From Pseudomonadota bacterium (lineage in GTDB: Bacteria; Pseudomonadota; Gammaproteobacteria; Steroidobacterales; Woeseiaceae): 5,808 bases of DNA. The position numbers were made by a program, and so were the translations under genes. The notes beneath the pieces were generated by a model. It was not told where the DNA came from. It saw only the letters and a program-made list of their open reading frames with translations, and ran no database searches. Location: NCBI GenBank assembly GCA_022567775.1, contig JADFGH010000158.1, forward strand, positions 1-5,808. Direction: 5' to 3'. Below are positions 1 through 5,808 of this stretch, piece by piece (the first letter of the stretch is position 1; every line of letters begins with the position of its first letter).

Positions 1-1
1 G

Positions 2-1204
2 CCAGGATACGAGACCTGGTATGACGGATCTGCCGATTACACCGGCAATGCGGGTGTCTGGGCCCCGATGTCGGCAGATCCTGAACTGGGGCTGGTCTAT
101 CTGCCAGTGGAAGCACCGACCGGGGACTATTACGGCGGACCCCGTCACGGTGCGAATCTGTATGCCAACAGCCTGGTCGCACTGGATGTCCTGACCGGGA
201 AATTGCGCTGGTATTTCCAGCTCATTCACCATGACATCTGGGACTGGGATAACCCGACGGCGCCAATCCTCGCCGATTTGCCTGACGGCCGAAAACTGGT
301 GGTTCAGCTGACCAAACAGAATTTCGCCTACACATTCGATCGGGAAACAGGCGAGCCCATCTGGCCGATCGAAGAGCGGCGTGTTACGCAAACCGACGTT
401 CCGGGCGAGTGGACTTCGCTGACACAGCCCTTTCCCACGAAGCCGGCAGCGTACGATCGCCAGGGCGTCAGCAGCGACGATCTGATCGCGTATACGGCGG
501 AGATTCGTGCGGAAGTCAGCAAGGCAATCGGCCCCTACCGGATCGGACCCTTGTTTACGCCACCGTCCGAGCACGAAGCACCGGACGGTACCAAGGGCAC
601 CTTGAGCATGCCCTACGCCACCGGCGGTGCAAATTGGGAAGGCGGGGCCTACGACCCGGAGACAGGATTACTGTATGTACCCTCCGCGACCTATATGAAC
701 CTGCTTGCGCTCAGTAATGAGCCGGAGGCATCCGACATTCAATTCATCGCTGAACCGGAAAACGCGCCAACCGTGTTTGGTCTCTTATTGAACAAACCGC
801 CACTTGGCCGCATTACCGCAATTGACCTGACTACCGGTGATCACGTGTGGATGATCGCCAACGGCGATACGCCAAAAGCGTACACAGATAACCCGGCACT
901 TCAGGGTATCGACCTGCCGCGCACCGGCAAGCCGACGCGCGCAGGAATCGTAGTAACCAAATCGCTGCTATTCGCCGGCGAAGGCTGGGGGACGGTCGGC
1001 AACATCAGGGGTGATCCCGTTTTTCGTGCGCACGACAAACAGACCGGGGAGATACTGGCCGAAATCGAATTGCCGGCAACGCAGGCCGGCCCGCCGAGCA
1101 CCTATATGCTCAACGGGCGCCAGTACATCGTGATGATGGTCATGGATGGGGAATCACCGGCGGAACTTATCGCGCTCGCACTACCTTGGGCGAGCCTGCA
1201 GTAG
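2..1204 (+). CDS. PQQ-dependent dehydrogenase (quinoprotein glucose dehydrogenase-like), 5'-truncated
   Basis: The frame is open from the left edge, so the gene starts outside the window. The ATG at 68 is internal: the 22 codons before it (PGYETWYDGSADY, then TGNAGVWAP) are typical quinoprotein sequence. The visible 400 residues are the C-terminal part of a PQQ beta-propeller. Seen directly: TGNAGVWAPMS followed by VYLPVEAPTGDYYGG, then a propeller W-motif (LVALDVLTGKLRWYFQ) leading into HHDIWDWDNPTAPIL, and the family-style ending STYMLNGRQYIVMMV. Proteins of this type oxidise sugars or alcohols in the periplasm and pass electrons to ubiquinone or a cytochrome; the substrate here is unknown. 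No cysteine occurs in the visible part, so there is no C-terminal haem c (CxxCH) domain. The stop is TAG at 1202-1204, 18 nt before the next gene, suggesting co-transcription. The family call is firm; the glucose specificity is only by resemblance. Confidence 0.93.
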   Translation, partial: PGYETWYDGSADYTGNAGVWAPMSADPELGLVYLPVEAPTGDYYGGPRHGANLYANSLVALDVLTGKLRWYFQLIHHDIWDWDNPTAPILADLPDGRKLVVQLTKQNFAYTFDRETGEPIWPIEERRVTQTDVPGEWTSLTQPFPTKPAAYDRQGVSSDDLIAYTAEIRAEVSKAIGPYRIGPLFTPPSEHEAPDGTKGTLSMPYATGGANWEGGAYDPETGLLYVPSATYMNLLALSNEPEASDIQFIAEPENAPTVFGLLLNKPPLGRITAIDLTTGDHVWMIANGDTPKAYTDNPALQGIDLPRTGKPTRAGIVVTKSLLFAGEGWGTVGNIRGDPVFRAHDKQTGEILAEIELPATQAGPPSTYMLNGRQYIVMMVMDGESPAELIALALPWASLQ

Positions 1205-1222
1205 CAATCCAGGGGAAGAATC

Positions 1223-2098
1223 ATGAGAACAGGAAATATTGGCATGGCATTGCTCGTAACCATTCTGCTAGCGGGCGCACAAACAGCGACTGGCCAGCAG
1301 GATTGGGATGCGATCGAGGTGACGGTGCACCCGGTGTCCGGTAGCGTGAGTTATATCGAGGGCAGCGGCGGTAACATCGGCCTGTTTGTCGGCGATGATG
1401 GTGTTTTCCTGATCGATGATCAGTATGCGCCGCTGACCGACAAGATCGTCGCCGCGATTCGCACGGTATCGTCAGAGCCGATCCGCTTCCTGGTCAACAC
1501 GCACATGCATCCGGACCATACGGGCGGCAATGAAAATTTCGGCAAGATGGGCACGTTGATTTTCGGTCACGAAAATGTGCGCAGCCAGATGGCCATCGCC
1601 GGTTACACGCAGGAACCGCCACTGATTACATTCAGCGAAGACATGTCGTTTCACATCAATGGCGAAACCGTCCACGTTTTCAAAACACCGAACGCGCACA
1701 CTAACGGCGACGTCTACATCAAGTTCGAAGCATCGAATGTGATTCATGCCGGCGATGTGTACCGGACGACCTCCTACCCTTATATCGATACCAGCAACGG
1801 CGGCAGTTTTCTGGGCACGATCAAGGCCTACGATTTGTTGATTGAAGTATCCGACGCCGATACGAAAATCGTGCCGGGCCATGGTGTAATTTCGAACGTC
1901 GAAGACGTCAGGGCGTTCCGCGACATGCTGCTCGTCATTCGTGACCGGGTTGCTGGCGCAATAAGAGAAGGCCAGTCGCTTGAGGAAGCACAGGCAGCCG
2001 GACTGACGGCAGAGTATGACGAACGCTGGGACAGCGGCCGGCGCATCGGTAGCGCAGCTACATTGATCGAGTCTGTCTACACTGAAATGATGAATTAA
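1223..2098 (+). CDS. Exported metallo-beta-lactamase-fold zinc hydrolase
   Basis: This 291-residue protein starts at ATG 1223, preceded by AGGGG (1211-1215) at 7-nt spacing. Residues 1-24 look like a Sec signal peptide: a short basic start, the hydrophobic stretch MALLVTILLAGA, then small residues, with cleavage near AGA or ATG before QQDW. The zinc site is complete: HMHPDH (H94, H96, D98, H99), H159 in PNAHTNGD, D178 in HAGDVY and H220 in VPGHG. The N-terminal strands (GNIGLFVGDDGVFLIDD) are typical of the fold. The protein should therefore be an active periplasmic hydrolase with two metals. The superfamily includes beta-lactamases, glyoxalase II, lactonases and the SoxH-like proteins found near PQQ enzymes; the sequence alone does not choose among these. 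It sits 18 nt after the quinoprotein gene and 52 nt before the M24 peptidase gene, with a REP unit in the second gap. The fold and metal site are well supported; the substrate is unknown. Confidence 0.93.
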   Translation: MRTGNIGMALLVTILLAGAQTATGQQDWDAIEVTVHPVSGSVSYIEGSGGNIGLFVGDDGVFLIDDQYAPLTDKIVAAIRTVSSEPIRFLVNTHMHPDHTGGNENFGKMGTLIFGHENVRSQMAIAGYTQEPPLITFSEDMSFHINGETVHVFKTPNAHTNGDVYIKFEASNVIHAGDVYRTTSYPYIDTSNGGSFLGTIKAYDLLIEVSDADTKIVPGHGVISNVEDVRAFRDMLLVIRDRVAGAIREGQSLEEAQAAGLTAEYDERWDSGRRIGSAATLIESVYTEMMN

Positions 2099-2111
2099 TT
2101 TGCACCCGTTC

Positions 2112-2135
2112 GTAGGAGCCCGCCCCAGCGGGCGA
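2112..2135 (+). repeat. Single REP unit (GTAG type) between the MBL and M24 genes
   Basis: The unit opens with the GTAG head and continues GAGCCCGCC. GCCCGC (2118-2123) can pair perfectly with GCGGGC (2128-2133) around a 4-nt CCCA loop. It matches the units at 5555-5578 and 5590-5613 over 24 nt with a single difference (A or G at position 16 of the unit), so it is a true dispersed repeat. It lies in the 5' leader of the M24 gene, a few nt before its ribosome-binding site. REP units of this kind are known to be spread by RAYT transposases encoded elsewhere in the genome; no such gene is in this window. No inverted partner is visible nearby. Confidence 0.88.
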
Positions 2136-2138
2136 AAT

Positions 2139-2145
2139 GGAAGGA
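2139..2145 (+). promoter_or_regulatory. Ribosome-binding site that fixes the M24 start
   Basis: GGAAGGA lies 5 nt before ATG 2151 and 8 nt before ATG 2154. It supports a start at one of these two adjacent ATGs rather than the in-frame TTG at 2100, which lies 2 nt after the previous stop codon and has no Shine-Dalgarno sequence of its own. The REP stem ends at 2133, only 5 nt upstream, so a folded hairpin would sit right next to the ribosome landing site. Confidence 0.8.
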
Positions 2146-2150
2146 CACGA

Positions 2151-3497
2151 ATGATGAGCAAGAGAATGATCGTGGCATTGGCGCTGGCTGCAGTTTCCTG
2201 CAGCACCTTCGCCGATCCGCGAATTCTGCCCATGCGCGAACGCGCCGCGGTGATCGATCGCTGGCTGACGGTACGCGTGCAGACGGTCCTGCCGGAGCTG
2301 ATGCGGCGCACCGGCATCGATATGTGGGTCATCATCTCGCGGGAATACAATGAGGACCCGGTCATTCGCACGTTCCTGCCCTCGAAATGGCAGTCGGCGC
2401 GCCGCCGCACGATTTTGCTGATTTACGACCCGGGCGAGGGCGAGCCCCTGGAAACACTGGCGGTCGCACGCTATGCAGTCGGCGAGATGTTCGCACAGGC
2501 CTGGGACAAAGAGCTGCATGGAGAGCAGTGGGCACGGCTCGCGGCGTTGATCGAGGATCGTGATCCGCAACGCATCGGCCTGAATTTCTCCGACACGTTT
2601 GCGCTGGCGGACGGCATTTCGCAAACGGAATATAAATTGTTCCACCAGGCGCTGCCCCAACGTCTGCATGATCGCGTGGTATCCGCGGAGAAACTCGCGA
2701 TCGGCTGGCTCGAGACACGGACGGCCGACGAGATGGCCGTCTACCAGCAAATCGTGCGCATTGCCCATGAAATTCTTGCCGAGGGCTTATCCGACCAGGT
2801 CATTCAGCCGGGCATCACAACGACCAACGATGTCTCGTGGTGGTACCGCGATCGCATCAGGGAGTTGAAGCTGACGACCTGGTTTCATCCGTCGGTTTCG
2901 ATTCAACGTGCAGAGCAGCCGGCGATCGATATGAAAGCGGCGATTGCCTCGCGGCACGACGACGACGTCATCATGCCTGGCGATTTGCTGCATGTTGATT
3001 TCGGCATTACCTATCTCAGGTTGAATACGGACACGCAGCAACATGCTTACGTATTGCGGCCGGGCGAAACAGAAGCGCCTGAAGAATTGCGGCTTGCACT
3101 GAGCCGGGGCAACAGGTTGCAGGATATCCTGACCGGCCAGTTCATCGCCGGGCGCAGCGGTAACGAGATTCTTGGGAGCGCGCTGGCAGTCGCGAAAGAT
3201 GAAGGCATCACCGCGTCGATTTACACCCACCCAATCGGTTTTCACGGCCATGCCGCAGGTCCGACGATCGGGCTGTGGGACCAGCAGGGCGGGGTGCCGG
3301 GCCGCGGTGATTACCCGTTGTATCCAAACACGGCGCATTCAATCGAGTTGTCTGCAGAAACAGAGATAGACAGTTGGGACAAGCCGGTGCGAATCCAACT
3401 CGAGGAAGACGCTTTCTTCGACGGCGAGAACATTTATTACATTGACGGGCGGCAGAGGGAGTTGCTCCTGATCCCGCGCGTCGCCCCCGTGCAATAG
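2151..3497 (+). CDS. Exported M24-family metallopeptidase (Xaa-Pro aminopeptidase/prolidase-like)
   Basis: From ATG 2151 the product is 448 residues (447 from ATG 2154). The frame stays open back to TTG 2100, but those 17 codons translate the REP repeat (GARPSGR) and would bury the signal peptide. The N-terminus MMSKRMIVALALAAVSCSTFA is a Sec signal with likely cleavage after A21; the Cys at 17 is a poor lipobox (AVSC), so a lipoprotein is less likely. The pita-bread catalytic domain fills about residues 190-448. All five metal ligands are present: D283 and D294 (HVDFG and NTDTQQ, with the family's usual 11-residue spacing), H360 (THPIG), E399 (SIEL) and E418 (QLEED). H367 falls where the second conserved His of the family lies, although the usual HE is HA here. 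Residues 22-185 form the N-terminal domain. Known members cleave Xaa-Pro bonds using Mn, Co or Zn; the specificity here is inferred. The gene ends 13 nt before the M28 peptidase gene. Confidence 0.93.
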   Translation: MMSKRMIVALALAAVSCSTFADPRILPMRERAAVIDRWLTVRVQTVLPELMRRTGIDMWVIISREYNEDPVIRTFLPSKWQSARRRTILLIYDPGEGEPLETLAVARYAVGEMFAQAWDKELHGEQWARLAALIEDRDPQRIGLNFSDTFALADGISQTEYKLFHQALPQRLHDRVVSAEKLAIGWLETRTADEMAVYQQIVRIAHEILAEGLSDQVIQPGITTTNDVSWWYRDRIRELKLTTWFHPSVSIQRAEQPAIDMKAAIASRHDDDVIMPGDLLHVDFGITYLRLNTDTQQHAYVLRPGETEAPEELRLALSRGNRLQDILTGQFIAGRSGNEILGSALAVAKDEGITASIYTHPIGFHGHAAGPTIGLWDQQGGVPGRGDYPLYPNTAHSIELSAETEIDSWDKPVRIQLEEDAFFDGENIYYIDGRQRELLLIPRVAPVQ

Positions 3498-3510
3498 CAG
3501 GGAATACCCT

Positions 3511-5547
3511 ATGAAAAAACAGATCCTGTCACTCGCGCTGACAATCTTTGCATTGAGCGCTCATGCAGATATCCGCGAATTAATAGACGAAGACGTTCTG
3601 AAGCAAATTGCCGAGGAAACATCGGGCGAGGCCGCCAAGAGAAATCTTGACACGATTACCTTGCAGCATCGCATGCGCGCGAGTTCGCAGTTCGACAACG
3701 CTACGCAACATATTTTGAATCAGCTCCGACACTACGGACTTGATGATGTCGAACTCCTGGAATACCCGGCTGATGGCCAGACGATGTTCGGCACACAGAA
3801 GTCGCGTCCGGTCTGGGATGTTCGGTCTGCGGAGCTGTGGGAACTGACCGAAGTCAACGGAGAAACAGTTCGCAGCCGCCGGCTGGGCGACTGGGATTCC
3901 GTGCCGCTGACGCTGGCGCAGGACAGTTTGTCAGGCGAGGCGACTACCACGCTGGTTGACATCGGGGCCGGAACAAGCAATGCCGATTACGCGGGCAAGG
4001 AAATAAGGGGCAAGCTGGTCCTGACTTCAAGTCAGCCTGAAAGTGTCGTGGAGCGTGCAGTGGGTGAATTTGGTGCCGCCGGCATTATTTCCTACGCACC
4101 CAACCAGCGCTCGGCCTGGTGGAAAGAAGATGACCGGCTGGTTCGCTGGGGGCACCTGGACAGTTTTCCGGAGACGGAGTCGTTCGGCTTCATGATCTCA
4201 CTCGGTGAAGCGAGGAAACTGCAAGCACGCCTGGCGAGCGGCGAACAAATTCTTCTTCACGCGCGGGTCGATGCCAGCCATCAAACCGGCGTCTACGGAT
4301 TTGCGACGGCGGCAATTCGTGGCACGGACAGGGCTAACGAAGACATTCATTTCACCTGCCATCTCGATCATCCACGTCCGGGTGCGAATGACAATGCATC
4401 AGGCTGCGTGTCCATTCTCGAAACGGCCCGCACCCTGAATGCACTGGTGCAGGAAGGCATCTTGCCGAGGCCATCGAGAACCATCCGCTTCCTGTGGCCG
4501 GCGGAAATAGAAGGCAGCATCATGTACCTGAGCTCGCACCCGGATGTCTCGCGCATCAAGGCCAATATTCACATGGACATGGTCGGCGGCGGGCCGGTGA
4601 CGAAGGCTATCTTCAGGATATCCGGCGGGCCGATCAGCGTACCTTCGTTCATCGCCGATCTCGGTCATGAGATCGGACACTTCATGAACGAACAAACCGA
4701 AGGATTCGCGAGCGGCGACACCGTCGATTTTCCATTGAATGCGCCGGAGGGCGGAAAAGAGCCGTTGCTGGCCCTGATGGAAGGCCTCGACATGGGCAGC
4801 GATCACGACGTGTTCTTCGAAGGCAGCTGGGGTATCCCGGGACTCTATTTGCACGACTGGCCGGATCGCTACATCCACACCAATTATGACCTGGCAGCAA
4901 ACATCGACCCGACCAAACTGAAACGCGCTGCCTTCATCGGCGCGGTCAGCGCATGGTTCCTCGCCAACATGTCGGACGAAGACGTGCCTGCTGTCCTGTC
5001 TCTACTGGAAAGAAATGCTTTGGCCCGAACGGCGGATTTGCTCGAGCGTCGCGCGCAACTGAACGCGATCGACGCGATCGCTGTAACCGACATTCATTTC
5101 ACGGTGGAGCGCCGCAAGGTTCACAGCGTAGAGCCATTCGCCAGGCTGTCTGAAGAGGCCCATGGAGAGGCAATGCAGTACCTTGCCGATCTGGCGAAGC
5201 TCGTTGCAGTGCCGCAAATCGCGGGTATCGCCGGCGCTGGCAGAAACCAGACCGTTTACGAAAGGAATCCGGAAATCAAGGGACCGATGAGCGCCTTCGG
5301 ATACTCCTACCTGCAGGATCATTTGCCGGAGGATGAATATTCCGAACTGAAGTTACGGAGTTACAGGGGAACCTGGGGCAGCAGCGGTCAGTATGTCTAC
5401 GAAGCACTTAACTTCGTCGACGGCCGGAGAACCGTCAGCGATATTCGCGACTGGCTGACCGCCGAGCTCGGCCCGGTGCCACTAGCATTCGTCGAGGAGT
5501 ACCTGGCAGCGCTCGAAACAATCGAGGTGATCCAACGAATTCCGTAG
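3511..5547 (+). CDS. Exported M28-family zinc aminopeptidase-like protein with PA-like and extra C-terminal domains
   Basis: This 678-residue protein starts at ATG 3511 after AGGGA (3499-3503). Residues 1-19 are a clear Sec signal (MKKQILSLALTIFALSAHA, AHA cleavage site). Order of domains: a helical N-terminal part (20-100); a PA-like insert at about 140-250 (GTSNADYAGKEIRGKLVL, then FGAAGIISYAP); the M28 catalytic core at about 260-485; and a C-terminal extension (490-678). Likely metal ligands are H284 (CHLDHP), D294 (PGANDNASG), D356 (HMDMVGG) and H456 (YIHTNYD). E332 in PAEIEGS is the probable catalytic Glu; the usual adjacent second Glu is Ile, with E334 one residue further on. This motif recalls the PETIGS of COG4310/DUF2172 aminopeptidase-like proteins. 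The last 55 residues (DGRRTVSDIRDWL to LETIEVI) look like a small winged-helix domain. The role is probably periplasmic trimming of peptides together with the M24 enzyme. The fold is well supported; activity and substrate are inferred. A REPIN begins 3 nt after the stop. Confidence 0.92.
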   Translation: MKKQILSLALTIFALSAHADIRELIDEDVLKQIAEETSGEAAKRNLDTITLQHRMRASSQFDNATQHILNQLRHYGLDDVELLEYPADGQTMFGTQKSRPVWDVRSAELWELTEVNGETVRSRRLGDWDSVPLTLAQDSLSGEATTTLVDIGAGTSNADYAGKEIRGKLVLTSSQPESVVERAVGEFGAAGIISYAPNQRSAWWKEDDRLVRWGHLDSFPETESFGFMISLGEARKLQARLASGEQILLHARVDASHQTGVYGFATAAIRGTDRANEDIHFTCHLDHPRPGANDNASGCVSILETARTLNALVQEGILPRPSRTIRFLWPAEIEGSIMYLSSHPDVSRIKANIHMDMVGGGPVTKAIFRISGGPISVPSFIADLGHEIGHFMNEQTEGFASGDTVDFPLNAPEGGKEPLLALMEGLDMGSDHDVFFEGSWGIPGLYLHDWPDRYIHTNYDLAANIDPTKLKRAAFIGAVSAWFLANMSDEDVPAVLSLLERNALARTADLLERRAQLNAIDAIAVTDIHFTVERRKVHSVEPFARLSEEAHGEAMQYLADLAKLVAVPQIAGIAGAGRNQTVYERNPEIKGPMSAFGYSYLQDHLPEDEYSELKLRSYRGTWGSSGQYVYEALNFVDGRRTVSDIRDWLTAELGPVPLAFVEEYLAALETIEVIQRIP

Positions 5548-5549
5548 CC

Positions 5550-5618
5550 CGCCTGTAGGAGCCCGCCCCGGCGGGCGATTTGAGATGATTCGCCCGCCGG
5601 GGCGGGCTCCTACAGGCG
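5550..5618. repeat. REPIN: two inverted GTAG-type REP units forming a long hairpin
   Basis: The left arm (5550-5578) and right arm (5590-5618) are exact reverse complements over 29 bp, separated by an 11-nt loop (5579-5589). Each arm contains one REP unit beginning GTAGGAGCCCGCC: 5555-5578 on the plus strand and 5590-5613 on the minus strand, each with its own small internal stem. This is the head-to-head doublet layout of REPINs, which are mobilised by RAYT-type transposases. It fills the gap between the convergent M28 and TPR genes, starting 2 nt after the M28 stop and ending 16 nt before the TPR stop. The RNA hairpin could protect or end both transcripts, but no T-run follows either arm, so it is not a standard intrinsic terminator. 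Confidence 0.93.
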
Positions 5619-5634
5619 AGTTCCTGCGACTGAC

Positions 5635-5808
5635 TCAAAATCGCGACGATGTGATCCACACATCCATCCGCGCCGTGCTCATTTCGAAGTCTGCATTTAC
5701 CTCCGGATCTGATTTTCCCTGCGCGGCCAGTGCTGCCTTCAGGCCGTGCAGTGACCAGACGTCGTGCGGGTGATCTGTGAGCTCGACGCGATATTCTTTT
5801 TCGGCATC
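5635..5808 (-). CDS. C-terminal end of a TPR-repeat protein, truncated by the right window edge
   Basis: On the minus strand the frame is open from the right edge to a TGA at 5635-5637, giving 57 residues. It begins DAEKEYRVELTDHPHDVWSL, continues HGLKAALAAQGK and ends MDVWITSSRF. The pattern (AExxYRxxL, P, then WSLxGLxxALxAQGK, and a final ADVxxxxSRF-like tail) is what I recognise as the last helices of bacterial tetratricopeptide-repeat proteins. No catalytic residue or domain besides the repeat is visible. There is no start codon in the window, so the gene begins to the right. It converges with the M28 gene across the REPIN and is therefore a separate transcription unit. The coding call is fairly strong from the tail pattern and its fit up to the REPIN; the wider function is unknown. 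Confidence 0.75.
   Translation of the reverse strand, partial: DAEKEYRVELTDHPHDVWSLHGLKAALAAQGKSDPEVNADFEMSTARMDVWITSSRF

Noticed and set aside
2193..2204. Lipoprotein signal in the M24 protein (AVSC)
   Set aside because: The -3 position is Ala rather than the usual Leu, Val or Ile, and a good signal peptidase I site (TFA before DP) follows.
1472..2410. 312-codon open frame on the minus strand
   Set aside because: It runs antisense across the conserved MBL and M24 genes, reads through the REP (SPAGAGSY) and shows no domain pattern; it is a product of high GC codon bias.
2058..2768. 236-codon open frame on the minus strand
   Set aside because: Antisense to the M24 gene, whose metal ligands and signal peptide are clear on the plus strand; also includes translated REP.
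4399..4878. 159-codon open frame on the minus strand
   Set aside because: Antisense to the M28 catalytic core; no recognisable protein pattern and no ribosome-binding site.
5063..5080. Short tandem repeat built on CGCGATCGA
   Set aside because: Two adjacent near-copies within the M28 coding frame (NAIDAIA); explained by codon choice, with no further copies.
5550..5618. Intrinsic (rho-independent) terminator
   Set aside because: The hairpin is strong, but neither side is followed by a T-run, and the repeat identity with 2112-2135 identifies it as a REP doublet. A role in ending or protecting transcripts remains possible.
5585..5773. 62-codon plus-strand open frame starting in the REPIN loop
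   Set aside because: Its first residues (RPPGRAPTGE) are translated repeat, and the rest is antisense to the TPR-like C-terminus.

Overview
This window looks like a piece of a gammaproteobacterial chromosome, probably from an uncultured or environmental lineage. The reasons are moderately high GC, Shine-Dalgarno-led genes with short gaps, Sec-type signal peptides, and intergenic repeats of the GTAG-headed REP type known from gammaproteobacteria such as Pseudomonas and Xanthomonadales relatives. The lineage is an inference; no marker gene is present.

Layout: four genes run on the plus strand and a fifth enters from the right edge on the minus strand. (1) 2-1204: the C-terminal 400 residues of a PQQ-dependent beta-propeller dehydrogenase of the glucose-dehydrogenase type, cut by the left edge. 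(2) 1223-2098: an exported metallo-beta-lactamase-fold hydrolase with a complete zinc site. (3) 2151-3497: an exported M24-family (Xaa-Pro aminopeptidase/prolidase-like) metallopeptidase with all five metal ligands. (4) 3511-5547: an exported M28-family zinc peptidase with an inserted PA-like domain and an extra C-terminal region. (5) 5635-5808, minus strand: the last 57 residues of a TPR-type protein. Gaps between genes 1-4 are 18, 52 and 13 nt, each with a recognisable ribosome-binding site and no evident promoter, so they are plausibly one transcript.

Repeats: a single REP unit (2112-2135) lies in the 52-nt gap before the M24 gene. A pair of REP units in inverted orientation (a REPIN, 5550-5618, with perfect 29-bp arms and an 11-nt loop) fills the gap between the convergent M28 and TPR genes. 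The single REP also explains a false upstream start for the M24 gene: the reading frame opens at a TTG at 2100 and runs through the repeat, but the real start is at 2151/2154.

How the genes may work together: three of the four plus-strand genes visibly encode secreted metallo-hydrolases, and the fourth belongs to a family that acts in the periplasm. The likely theme is periplasmic breakdown of peptides, with proline-containing peptides handled by the M24 enzyme and N-terminal trimming by the M28 enzyme, beside an unrelated or loosely linked quinoprotein oxidation step. Substrates cannot be read from the sequence. I found no CRISPR array, RNA gene, transposase or obvious novel defence system. 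The most notable items are the REP/REPIN elements, the unusual catalytic-Glu motif and C-terminal domain of the M28 protein, and the gene combination itself.
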